Both the position numbers and the translations under genes were made by a program. Shown here piece after piece: positions 21,722 through 31,100 of a DNA stretch of 42,610 bases; the first letter of the stretch is position 1, and each line of letters begins with the position of its first letter. The stretch lies in the IMG/VR virus record IMGVR_UViG_3300025289_000052, positions 1 to 42,610 of that record; one strand, written 5' to 3'. A model generated the notes under the pieces. It saw only the letters and a list, made by a program, of their open reading frames with translations, ran no database searches and was not told the DNA's origin. Source of the stretch: a virus.

Positions 21722-22483
21722 TTAGCTCTCGTCTATTTCAAATACGTACACTGGGCCAACGTACGCTATACAGTTGGTTCCCGGTGATGCTTTAGCCCGC
21801 AATGCTATACTGGTAATCGCAACTACTGGAACGCCAGCCGTGTAGCCTAGTGCTCCCCAGTTTTGCGTAAGAGTGTACTCAGACGCGCACCACTGAGATC
21901 CGCCAATGCTTGCGTAAGTGGGAACTCCAACATCACGCCTTGGAATCCTAATAACAAACGATCCATAGATTGTCCCTGTATCATTTGCTACCTTACCGCC
22001 CCAGCATACGTTAGCATCAGGGTTCGCATGATCGGCCTCATTAACAATTGTCGAATTGATCTTCAAGCCAATTGCTAGCTTCTTACTTGCCGCCGCTACA
22101 CTACTAGTCATGTAGCAGTTTCCACGGATCTCGATGCCCTTACTAGTAGCAATGTTAAGCCCACTAATTGTCTTAACATCTACAGCTGCTGCTGGATTAG
22201 CTGCGCTGCTAAAGCTTACGCTACTCCCCACCTTTCGATATGCTACCGTATTCTTAGCGTCTACCCACAAGCCACCACGATAGAACTTTATAACACTAGA
22301 GCCAGTGCTGGTATCAGCCCATACCGCTCCCTCAATTGGCGCAGTCGGAGCCGTAGTCCCTACCGTGTAGATATTCCCGGCTTCGACTAAGATCGGCCCA
22401 TTCTGTTGGGGCTGATCAATTGATCCACCACTTACAAGATAGGTATCTGGGCCTTTTATCGGTAGTATAGTTGGAACAGTCAT
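21722..22483 (-). CDS. Tail fibre-like protein
   Basis: This 253-residue protein is the last minus-strand tail gene, with GGGAG 10 nt upstream of ATG. The N-terminal ~75 residues look like an attachment segment (TVGTTAPTAPIEGAVWADTS, phage-fibre phrase PxxGxxWxDT). The C-terminal ~170 residues form a beta-rich domain ending ITSIALRAKASPGTNCIAYV followed by GPVYVFEIDES. This ending is shared with the next two genes upstream, so the three are paralogous or share a receptor-binding domain. Confidence 0.65.
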   Translation of the reverse strand: MTVPTILPIKGPDTYLVSGGSIDQPQQNGPILVEAGNIYTVGTTAPTAPIEGAVWADTSTGSSVIKFYRGGLWVDAKNTVAYRKVGSSVSFSSAANPAAAVDVKTISGLNIATSKGIEIRGNCYMTSSVAAASKKLAIGLKINSTIVNEADHANPDANVCWGGKVANDTGTIYGSFVIRIPRRDVGVPTYASIGGSQWCASEYTLTQNWGALGYTAGVPVVAITSIALRAKASPGTNCIAYVGPVYVFEIDES

Positions 22484-22485
22484 TG

Positions 22486-23658
22486 TTAGTTTGCTCCCAG
22501 CACTTCAAAGATTTGAGTCGGCCCAAAATATTGTGTTTGGTTTGAGTTAGAAGCATTTACCCTAGCGCGTAAGTCTATGGAGGTAATTACTTCTGGTATA
22601 GTAGTTACCCCACCACCATAGGATCGTAGCTGTCCGTAAGCTCCGGCTGCGGCAGTATATCCGTAACTATTTTGAGAACGCGATACACTTTTAGTGTTTA
22701 TAGCCCCAGATAACGTTTCAATGTATTGATATCGTGGAGAAAGGTAAAACTCTACCTCTCCACCATATTCTACTGTAAGAGCATCCGACCCATGATTTAT
22801 AGAAACACTATACTGGCTACTACCGTTTAGATATACAGCAACTGCATTAGCCGGAGTGCCACTACCGCCTGCGGCCTGCCGGAAGCGTTGTCGAATTAGT
22901 ACACCACTTGTGGGGGGAATCTGGAATCCGTCCTGATAGTACGTGCGCTGATAGTTTGGGGTAATAACTTTATTCGGTGCAATGTTTCCAGAGGCTGCAA
23001 GTAGACGCATTCCACGAACAGCGCGTGACCAATCCCGTCCATCGTAAGCAAACCATTCAGGCCACGGCAGGTCTAAGCTAGCATTTAACGTAGAATTTAG
23101 CTGAGCGCGCCGAACGTACACATTATCGAGTTGGAATGTTTGTCCTACTGTTGCTGTGTTGTTCTTAGCGCGAAGTTCACACGATGTATGCGTACTGTCA
23201 GTGAAGAAGGTTCCACGTACTGTTACCCAATCAAAACCACCGTTAGTAATTCCAGTATTCACAGCGGCTGTAATATCAACCAAATCGCTCATTTCAAGAA
23301 TGATGTTATAAGCGCGCGCGATCTTAGCCCCAAACACGTAGTATTGGTTAGGCTCTAAGTCTAGTGCGTACTTAGTGCCATCACCTATGGCACTACTAGT
23401 TACTGTGGCCCCGGCAACGCCCGAGTACTTGTAGGTTGTAGTTCTAGCAATCGAACCACCCGCTAAGGCTGCCCACCCAGCAGTGTCTACTTCAAAGTTA
23501 GGATTAGCTATAAGGTTTGGCCCATCAAGACTAGTAGGTACCTTGTCGCTTACCCAGATTTGTTGTGGCGCTTCGTACTCCAATGGACGTTCACTGCCTG
23601 AAGCTATACGATTCCAGCGTGTGTCAAGTTTCTGACCTGTAACGAATTCAGTACTCAT
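22486..23658 (-). CDS. Tail fibre-like protein with carbohydrate-binding-like module
   Basis: This 390-residue protein has an N-terminal ~50-residue attachment part (RWNRIASGSERP...QIWVSDKVP). A CBM-like jelly-roll at ~50-180 starts LIANPNFEVDTAGWAALAGG and closes with FQLDNVYVRRA. The C-terminal domain ends VITSIDLRARVNASNSNQTQ followed by YFGPTQIFEVLGAN, shared with both neighbours. It is predicted to bind host surface glycans. GGAGA precedes ATG by 11 nt. Two nucleotides separate it from the next gene. Confidence 0.65.
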   Translation of the reverse strand: MSTEFVTGQKLDTRWNRIASGSERPLEYEAPQQIWVSDKVPTSLDGPNLIANPNFEVDTAGWAALAGGSIARTTTYKYSGVAGATVTSSAIGDGTKYALDLEPNQYYVFGAKIARAYNIILEMSDLVDITAAVNTGITNGGFDWVTVRGTFFTDSTHTSCELRAKNNTATVGQTFQLDNVYVRRAQLNSTLNASLDLPWPEWFAYDGRDWSRAVRGMRLLAASGNIAPNKVITPNYQRTYYQDGFQIPPTSGVLIRQRFRQAAGGSGTPANAVAVYLNGSSQYSVSINHGSDALTVEYGGEVEFYLSPRYQYIETLSGAINTKSVSRSQNSYGYTAAAGAYGQLRSYGGGVTTIPEVITSIDLRARVNASNSNQTQYFGPTQIFEVLGAN

Positions 23659-23661
23659 AGC

Positions 23662-24324
23662 TTAGAAGATCTCCCAGATTTCCATAAACCCAGCGTACAG
23701 CGTACCTGTAGCTCCGGGACTAACGCCAAGCACCGTAATACTAGTAATGGTATCAGGAAGGTTAGCATTAAGCCCTAACAACTTTTGATTTCTAATCCCA
23801 ATACTAGAGTCACCATTTTGCGCTGCAATGGCGTGTCCAAACTGTCCTGCAATCGCACCGTGATAAGGCAGCCAGAGTTCGATCTCATCGTAGTAGGCAC
23901 CTACAGCACGATAAATGTAGTTAGTCGTAGTCGAGTTCACAATTGTAGCATTCAGCTTTAAGCCGAAGTCGTTATTGTTACTACTATTGGAATCCTTAGT
24001 TTTAACCTGAAACTTTACAATGTACGATAGTGATCCAAGAGTTAGACTAATACCACTAACGGTGTAGACGGTGCTGTCCGCAACCGCACTGCTAACGCTT
24101 CCGTAGGCACGGTCTTGCCAGATACACCTTACACCAATATCTTGTTCCCACTTACGAGCACCACTGGCATCGTTTTGGAAGCGGGGACGATTCTCATTAG
24201 TAGGTGCTGTGTTAACCCACAAGTCTCCTAATGCCTGACCGGGAGGCGCACTACTTCCAGCAAGAACTTCCCCAGATTTAGCCGCCGTAACTTTTGTGCC
24301 CCAAACAACTTCTGTATTAGCCAT
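23662..24324 (-). CDS. Tail fibre-like protein
   Basis: This 220-residue protein has an N-terminal segment (GSSAPPGQALGDLWVNTAPT) matching the phage-fibre PxxxxxGDLWxxT phrase. It has a Ser/Asn-rich middle and a C-terminal domain ending TITSITVLGVSPGATGTLYA followed by GFMEIWEIF. That ending is homologous to the ends of the two genes downstream. It is probably one of several exchangeable adhesins at the tail tip. Confidence 0.65.
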   Translation of the reverse strand: MANTEVVWGTKVTAAKSGEVLAGSSAPPGQALGDLWVNTAPTNENRPRFQNDASGARKWEQDIGVRCIWQDRAYGSVSSAVADSTVYTVSGISLTLGSLSYIVKFQVKTKDSNSSNNNDFGLKLNATIVNSTTTNYIYRAVGAYYDEIELWLPYHGAIAGQFGHAIAAQNGDSSIGIRNQKLLGLNANLPDTITSITVLGVSPGATGTLYAGFMEIWEIF

Positions 24325-24326
24325 AA

Positions 24327-25274
24327 CTAGTTAAGCTCCAACAACCAGTAGACGTTAAGCCGAACGTTCGCCAACTTATTATATCCAATGTTAGCAAGCG
24401 CAAGTAGATTTCCAGATGTCGAAGCATCGTAGAGTGCTGCCATACCAATGAAGTCGGTAGCAACCCCGGCATTGAATGATCCAAGTAACCTTACAATATT
24501 GTTGCTAGACTTAGAACGACTCGTAATTGCCGCTCGCGTTCCTAGCTGCCCAACGATAGAAGTAAAGTTAGGATTAGCTGTTGGGATAACACGACCTATT
24601 GGTTTGGGGTTACCTGACCAAGCTCCCCAAGCACTACCATTGTAGTATTTGAGTGTATCGAACGGCCCGGTCGGTGAAGTCCAGTCGGTTGCCCATCGGT
24701 GTATAGCATCAGCCAAAGTAACTGCGTCTGTCTTAAGTACGATGTGGTAAGTGGTACCATAGAGGATTGTCGGCGGGGTTGGGAACGAGAAATCTACGTA
24801 CGTGTAGGGTGTAGTTAACTGTAATGAGTTAAATGCTACTGCGCTACTTACCCCATTAGTTACAGGTGTACCGCTGGGAACACCTGCACTGTTAGTTTGT
24901 AACTCTACTGTAAAGTTGCTAGCATCGGTGGTAGTACGTACCATTGGAAGTAGGATCTTAGCAATGTAGTAGGAGTCGTAGGTTGCAGGAACCGTCCATA
25001 GGGTTGCAAGCTGTTGTGTGGCGCTGCCTGTACCATTAAGATAGGCGTAACTACTCTCATTAGAGAGCGCGTTCTCGCTAATCGCACCAGTCCCCAGCGC
25101 AATGTGCGATGGTGAACCGGCGGTCTGTTGAGCCAGTGCGCTGGCAACTGCTGACCGAAGATTATCGGTCACGTTATTAAAAACGTGCTCGTACTTGATC
25201 TTTCCAGTATCTTCGTCTATAAACTCTAGGAGTAGACTACCCTTAATGTTTAAGTCCAATGTCGTTTTGAGCAT
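24327..25274 (-). CDS. Tail-tip structural protein with beta-sandwich domain
   Basis: This 315-residue protein opens with an N-terminal segment including SHIALGTGAISENALSNES, which matches the phage tail phrase HxxxGTGxxxxxxxxxxL. Residues ~95-190 form a beta-sandwich (NFTVELQTNSAGVPSGTPVT, YGTTYHIVLKTDAV) as in choice-of-anchor or adhesin domains. The C-terminal region is again beta-rich. GGGGAG lies 9 nt upstream of ATG. It is likely a tail-tip or baseplate component linking fibres. Confidence 0.6.
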   Translation of the reverse strand: MLKTTLDLNIKGSLLLEFIDEDTGKIKYEHVFNNVTDNLRSAVASALAQQTAGSPSHIALGTGAISENALSNESSYAYLNGTGSATQQLATLWTVPATYDSYYIAKILLPMVRTTTDASNFTVELQTNSAGVPSGTPVTNGVSSAVAFNSLQLTTPYTYVDFSFPTPPTILYGTTYHIVLKTDAVTLADAIHRWATDWTSPTGPFDTLKYYNGSAWGAWSGNPKPIGRVIPTANPNFTSIVGQLGTRAAITSRSKSSNNIVRLLGSFNAGVATDFIGMAALYDASTSGNLLALANIGYNKLANVRLNVYWLLELN

Positions 25275-25279
25275 AATTG

Positions 25280-26812
25280 CTACTCCCCAAAGACTGCTAG
25301 TGAAGTATGAGCGTTAGTTCTACCATCCCACAAGAATGCTGGTTTGGTAGTTCGGATATTAGGAATTGTATCCCAAATAGGATCACGGTTTCCGTGTGCG
25401 TGGTAGACAGCAACATCGGCATCTGATAACTGTTCATCTGTCGCTGCGAGTCCGCCCATTACAGCCCAATGAATTGCGCCTGCTAAACTATTAGCACCAT
25501 CGTAGCCAAACATAAAGTTAGTTGGGCCAGCACCGGGAGACTGTGATGTACCAGATACAAATGCTGCTCCATCAAGACTTAACTTAATACCGCTGCCAGA
25601 ACCCACCCATTGTGCAGCCAATGTAATGTCTTGATTCGCAATGTGGGTAGCTGCAATAGTAACCTCGCCAACGCTAACACCGGGATTACCTATACGTAAT
25701 GCCCAAACGTTTGTAGCTTTATAGACTAACTCAAAGGTACGATCCGCGTCATTATGAGTAAAGATAGGATGCAATACGCCAGCGGTATTACTCCACGTTG
25801 GACGTATTCGTACTACAAGCCAGCCCCAACCCGGATTACCCAGAAACATAGCCGCAGGGTATTGCAGATTTACGGTTCCGCTAAAGCCGTAGGCACTAGG
25901 CTCAGTAGACTGATCACTACCAGAAGCCGTCATATCAGCGTAGGCGCGAGATAGTGGCGGTACGTACCATCCTACATTGCCAACTGAATTAGTTGCTGCC
26001 GCAGTTACTACGTTAATAGTAGCGTAGTGTTCCGCGATCTGTGTTGGGGTAAGCGCGTAGTTGTAGGTCGCAACCTCATCAATCGTTCCGGTAAAGGGGT
26101 TAGCACTACTGCCAATTTCTAGCGAGCCGCTTAGGGCAGTGGTGCTAACATTGGTAATGGTACTACTAGCAACCTCAACACCATCAACGAACCACTTAAG
26201 TGTGTTACCAGCGTTTCTAGTAACTGCAACGTGGTGAACTAATCCATCATTGAGGTCGGCACCATTACTGGTATTCACTGAGTCAAGTGCGCTCACAAGC
26301 GTAAGCTTCTTGTTAGTAAGCCACATGCCCCAACCCGTAGCCGTAGTCCCCTGCCCCACTAACTTCATAGTCGCGGTACTGGTGAACTTTACTAGCGCCT
26401 CACACGTCCAGCTAGTAACATCGTACTCAGCAGCATCCGCTTTGTTCATGTACGTAGCCGCAAACTGATAAGCGTAGTCTTGAAGGTTACCACCAAGTAA
26501 GCTAGCTACTCTAGTAAGCTTAGTAGCGTCCGCTGCGTACCAAGAATTTACCGTATCAATACGATCTTTGATAGGAAGGTTGTAGGCCGGTGTACCAGCC
26601 GGTATTAGCGTGTCCAAGTGGGTGTAGCTAATTGGCAAGTCGCGCATTATCAAGCTACTAAGACTACGAAGTCCGTGAGCGTCTAAACTAGTATCGAGAA
26701 GATTAGAAGTCTTATTAAATAGCGTATTGAACTTCTGGGCATCTTTCTCGAACGCGCGCGTATACAGGTTGTTAACCATACGACTGAAACGATCGATGTT
26801 TGAAGATGCCAC
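25280..26812 (-). CDS. Tail protein with two LamG/ConA-like domains, putative receptor binding
   Basis: Predicted 510 residues. I use GTG 26812, which has AAGGA 7 nt upstream; GTG 26818 is too close to it. After a helical tail-attachment region (1-90) there are two concanavalin/LamG-like folds. The first (~110-260) contains FTSTATMKLVGQGTTATGWG, HHVAVTRNAGNTLKWFVDGV and ends GTIDEVATYNYALTPTQIAE. The second (~300-490) contains WNLRIG-like strands, ITLAAQWVGSGSGIKLSLDG and GAIHWAVMGG. Such domains bind glycans. It directly follows the tail hub gene, the normal place for a receptor-binding protein. Confidence 0.7.
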   Translation of the reverse strand: MASSNIDRFSRMVNNLYTRAFEKDAQKFNTLFNKTSNLLDTSLDAHGLRSLSSLIMRDLPISYTHLDTLIPAGTPAYNLPIKDRIDTVNSWYAADATKLTRVASLLGGNLQDYAYQFAATYMNKADAAEYDVTSWTCEALVKFTSTATMKLVGQGTTATGWGMWLTNKKLTLVSALDSVNTSNGADLNDGLVHHVAVTRNAGNTLKWFVDGVEVASSTITNVSTTALSGSLEIGSSANPFTGTIDEVATYNYALTPTQIAEHYATINVVTAAATNSVGNVGWYVPPLSRAYADMTASGSDQSTEPSAYGFSGTVNLQYPAAMFLGNPGWGWLVVRIRPTWSNTAGVLHPIFTHNDADRTFELVYKATNVWALRIGNPGVSVGEVTIAATHIANQDITLAAQWVGSGSGIKLSLDGAAFVSGTSQSPGAGPTNFMFGYDGANSLAGAIHWAVMGGLAATDEQLSDADVAVYHAHGNRDPIWDTIPNIRTTKPAFLWDGRTNAHTSLAVFGE

Positions 26813-26838
26813 AACCACGTCCTTAAACTAAACAAGGG

Positions 26839-28161
26839 TTATTGAGGAAACGGTACGGAGGAAGCAACAATGTTGTACTCAAACGCTGGAGTATCTGTTG
26901 CCGGGCCATCTTTTTTCTTAGCTAGAATTGCCTTAGTCACACTTATAACATAGAACTGAGTGCTTGGCAAGCTTCTAGTTGTTGACACTCCTGTAAAGGT
27001 TTGTCCAGCTTGCCATCCCTGCGTCCAGCTTTTGAAGTTAAGAGTGTAGCTTGGCGCACTATAACGGGCTAGTAGAAGTGTTCCGTAGTCAAGAATGGTA
27101 TCTTCTGTCTCGACGCGGAGATCTGGTACATCGAACTTGAACTCGTGTCGTCCGTTAGATGGGGCAATTGCAGTATTCTCACGCGCCATCATATTAGCAA
27201 TGGAAATTGGATCTTCTACTAAAATAACTGGGGAGAATGCGTAGTTGTATAGGACTTCGATTTTATCGTTGAGAGTCGGTGGCATAGTATCTGGGAAGCG
27301 GATTCCCCAGTTATCGATACAGACGTATACACTAGAGGTTGGTGCTTGATCATCTCCAGCCGAGCCGTCCACACCATCTAGTAGAACGGTTTGGGGAACA
27401 TCATTCACTTTGACGGTGATGTCCGTCTGGCTCCACGGCTGATAGTTGAGCGGCCAAAAGCGAGTGTCGCCATCAGCGTAGTTAATGATCTGATCCTGTG
27501 TCTGGGACTTAACCGTTGCCCCAGTCAAGTATATAGCATTCTTAACATGCTCCACATGCTCAGCAACAGTAAGATCAAAGTAGTTAGTGATATCGGTGTC
27601 AAAGTCGATACTAGTGATTGGTGCTGGGCGATCAAGTATGTAGAAGAAGTTAATGTCTCGGTTGTAATCGACGTACCACTGGTGCTCAATAGCCTCTGCG
27701 ATACGTGTAATGATCCCACTAAGGGGCTCGATATCCGCCTTAATACCGTCAATCTGTGGGCCGTTAACTACATTGGTGGTGGTGAAGCCGCGTCCGACAA
27801 GAGCTACTAGTGCTTTGACTATATCCCCGGCGTACTGTCCAGGATCGTACTGCACCTGCTGAAACGTCTGATCTAGATCTGCTGTCCAGTCAACACATTC
27901 AAGCTGATAGTGAAACAGTAGGGCATGGGCACTGGTAGGCTGTGTCTGTTCTGATACTACAATACGTCCTGCAAACTCCAAAGTAGAATCCCGAAATAAG
28001 CGTATTGTGTTGCCACCGATTGGACGAGCCAACGCGCCACTAAGCTGTACAATCCCCGACATACTTTGTCCATTAGCCTGAAGCCCCTCGTTTATCCGTA
28101 CGGAGGACAACACGAAGTTATCGGTGTAGTCTACTTCGTTGATTAGAAGCTGAAAAGCCAT
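26839..28161 (-). CDS. Tail hub / baseplate protein
   Basis: This 440-residue protein lies directly after the tape measure and resembles gp27-like tail hub proteins. The N-terminal beta domain (LLINEVDYTDNFVLSSVRIN, RLFRDSTLEFAGRIV) is followed by the family phrase YQLECVDWTADLDQTFQ, ADIEPLSGIITRIAEAIEHQ and WYVDYNRDINFF, comparable to the LxxIAxxxgxxWyvdpdkxIhf region of hub proteins. It probably forms the trimeric hub that closes the tail tube and carries the fibres. The ribosome site is weak, and translation is probably coupled to the tape measure stop 7 nt away. Confidence 0.65.
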   Translation of the reverse strand: MAFQLLINEVDYTDNFVLSSVRINEGLQANGQSMSGIVQLSGALARPIGGNTIRLFRDSTLEFAGRIVVSEQTQPTSAHALLFHYQLECVDWTADLDQTFQQVQYDPGQYAGDIVKALVALVGRGFTTTNVVNGPQIDGIKADIEPLSGIITRIAEAIEHQWYVDYNRDINFFYILDRPAPITSIDFDTDITNYFDLTVAEHVEHVKNAIYLTGATVKSQTQDQIINYADGDTRFWPLNYQPWSQTDITVKVNDVPQTVLLDGVDGSAGDDQAPTSSVYVCIDNWGIRFPDTMPPTLNDKIEVLYNYAFSPVILVEDPISIANMMARENTAIAPSNGRHEFKFDVPDLRVETEDTILDYGTLLLARYSAPSYTLNFKSWTQGWQAGQTFTGVSTTRSLPSTQFYVISVTKAILAKKKDGPATDTPAFEYNIVASSVPFPQ

Positions 28162-28167
28162 GAAGCA

Positions 28168-31100
28168 CTAGATCCTGTGGAATGTTAGGTTACGAGCTAC
28201 ACCCAGTCGCTGCACTAGCTTGCCAGCGATCTGATCAGTGAGATCAGTAATGGAGGCGTCGTTAGTGATTACGCTATCAGCAACCGAGACGTAGATGTTG
28301 GTGGTGCCACCGCCGCCTAATCCACCTAGTCGTCCGCTACTAGCAGCAACAGCAGGGGCACCGAGGAATACTTCACCAGCTTCAGCCATTACAAGTTGCT
28401 TAGTACCCCGTGCGCCCGGTACCACACCGCCCATAGCGTAGTCACCAAAACTAGGTACACCGATTCGCGAGATTGCTCCACCGATCCAGTTAGCAGGGTT
28501 CAGGTTGTGGGCGTTATCCCTAAGCCAATCAATGAAGCGCGTTATAGCATCCCCAACACTAGAGAGGAAGTGCTTGAACCTTCTGAATGGATCACCAATG
28601 TTATCTCCGATAAGGGCAAGGTTTCGGAACCCTACACGCATGGCATTAACTAACCCGTAGTTGTCGCCGGTACCAAACCCATCATTGATTCCATTCCAAG
28701 CCTTTGAGAAGAATCCCATAAGGGAAGGGTTGACGTGTTCTTCCCAACCTTCACCGAAGCCCCTACCAAACTCTTCGGCCCAATGCTTAACTGGCTCTTT
28801 GATATTCTCAATCAGCTTCCCTATACCTGTCGGGCCTGAAATGGCGAACCAAGTATCATCAAAGAACTTAGGAATGATGTTGGTCTTGAGATCGATACCG
28901 AAGTTCTTGATCCCAATACCCATATCTTCCCAAGGGGTAAGAAAGATGTGTTTTAGGAGGTCGCCACTAGCTTGAAGTGCCCCAAGCCAGTCACCTGAGA
29001 ATAGAGATGACCCGATATCTTTAACATCACTCGCAACGTTACGAACCATGTTGACTAGGGTATCGAATGGGATACGGAATACCCCTATCATTACACTGAG
29101 ACCTAAACTGAACTGTGCTGCCATTAGTCCTATAACAACACTGACGGCTGCAATAAGTCCCCAAACAATAAGGCCCGGTACTAGCGCAAGTGCATTGACT
29201 AACATACCAGCGATTGCACCAGCGATCTGACCTGATTCTCGTGGGAAGGCAACTATCAAGGCCAATGCGATGACCGCAGCCACTACACCTGCTGCGATCA
29301 GCAATGTGCCAACAGAGATACCTAGAAGGGCACCACCGATTGCTACACCTAAACCAGTAGCGAGACTTCCGGCCATACCTTTGAGGAAGCTCATGCTAAT
29401 CTTTACGCCAAACAGATTCCACGACTTTTCCGCTTTACCATCGGTGGGGGGCAGTCCCGGAGCTACAGTACCAGTAGGGAGATCCTGCGTCACCTTAGTA
29501 TGGATAGTTTCGGGGATCTTAGCAAGTTGGTCGTTGTAGTTACGAATCTTATCAAGATCAATGCCACCAGTGTCAGTACTGACCTTAACACTTTTATCCT
29601 TTAGGAGTCCAAGCTGCCTCAACAGATTCTCAACAGCTTCTTTTGCTTCCTTGAATCCCTTGACCAAGAAGTCAACAGTCGCTTTGGGAAGTCCCAAGAT
29701 CGCCTTACCGAGACTGACAAGACCGCCAATCAGTGATGTGATGGCATCCACTACAAGGGTGAAGAGGCGAGGGAGCCCAAACAACAGGAACGCCAACACA
29801 CCCAATGTAGTAATGATGTCTTTGTTACGAAGCATCCATGCTAGCATCTTATCAAGGAATTCCTTAGCAATCTTGATAAACGTTCGCATGAAGTCCACTA
29901 CAGGCTTCATCTTGTTCCACAACCGAATAAGGGTGTCGGCTAGTACCTTAATGATCTGAGCCGTACGAATGATAACCTTATAGATTACCGTACCCAGTAT
30001 GTAACCGAACTGCGTCATGAAGGGGATAAGCTTCCGCATGGTCTGGGCGAAAGCCTGAGTATTCTTGTCTAAGGTGCCGGTATCTTTTCCGGTTTGCAGG
30101 GCCGCTGCGAATCCAGCATTGATTCCGTTCAGGAACCCCATGATAGGGCCGAAAAGTGGGAGTAGGAAGTTGTTAACAACGGCCCCGACCATGATCTTGA
30201 AGTCAAGCCATGATTGGGTCATTTGGTTAATGGCCGCACTGGTAGTCTTACCGTTTTGCTCAGCAGAGTTGGCGAATCGCTTGTTAACAGCGTTCGCAAT
30301 CTCCAGACTCGTCATGTACTTCTTGATAGGAATTTCATAGTCTTTAGCAAGCTGACGAGTCATCTCACCGCGAGAACTAGCATCCGCTTTAGTGATATCC
30401 TTTAACCGCTGAGCAAGATCACCCTCACTACCTACACCGGCAGCAGCGGCGTTGACATCAGCCATCCGATAAACGTCTTGATTGAGCCCAATACTCTCAA
30501 GAGTTGCGAGTAGCTTCTCAGCATTCTCCCTCGGGATGTTGTAAGCTCTAGACATCTCAGCAGCTTGCTTCTTAATCTTAGCAGCTACGTCAGCGGACTG
30601 GAAGAAGTTAGCAAGCTTCTGCCCCGACTTCTCTAGCTCGATGTAGCTCTTTTCAGCAGCACTCGCAAGACCGATAAACGCACGGGTTAGACCGGCAGCC
30701 CCACCGATCACAATAGTGAGGGCAGCAGCAGCAGCCATATATTTGAGGATGGCCCATCGAGCGAAGATCAGCGAAAACCCCACACCAATGACCTGACGTT
30801 GGAGTAGAGATTGCCCCAACATCACACCTTGAGCAGCCGAACTTACGCGGAGTAGCGACTTCTCAGTCTTAGTGTTGTGCTGGGCCTGCGATGACATCGC
30901 ATGTTCAAGCTTACGCGCTGCTTCTAGTTTGTTGGCATCAGCAACAGCTTTACGCTCAGCCGCCCTAACAGCAGCTTCCTCATTAGTCTTAACTTTCTCA
31001 GCACTTCTAGCAAGCAGTACGGCGGATCGAGCAGCCTCACGCTGTTGACGTGCTTGCTCCCTCGCTGCTGCCGCCGCTACTCTACTTTGATTGTTATTGT

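Noticed and set aside
21707-21727. Short inverted repeat AGCTA/TAGCT at the convergent gene junction
   Set aside because: Only five pairs and no U-tract on either strand; not a convincing bidirectional terminator.
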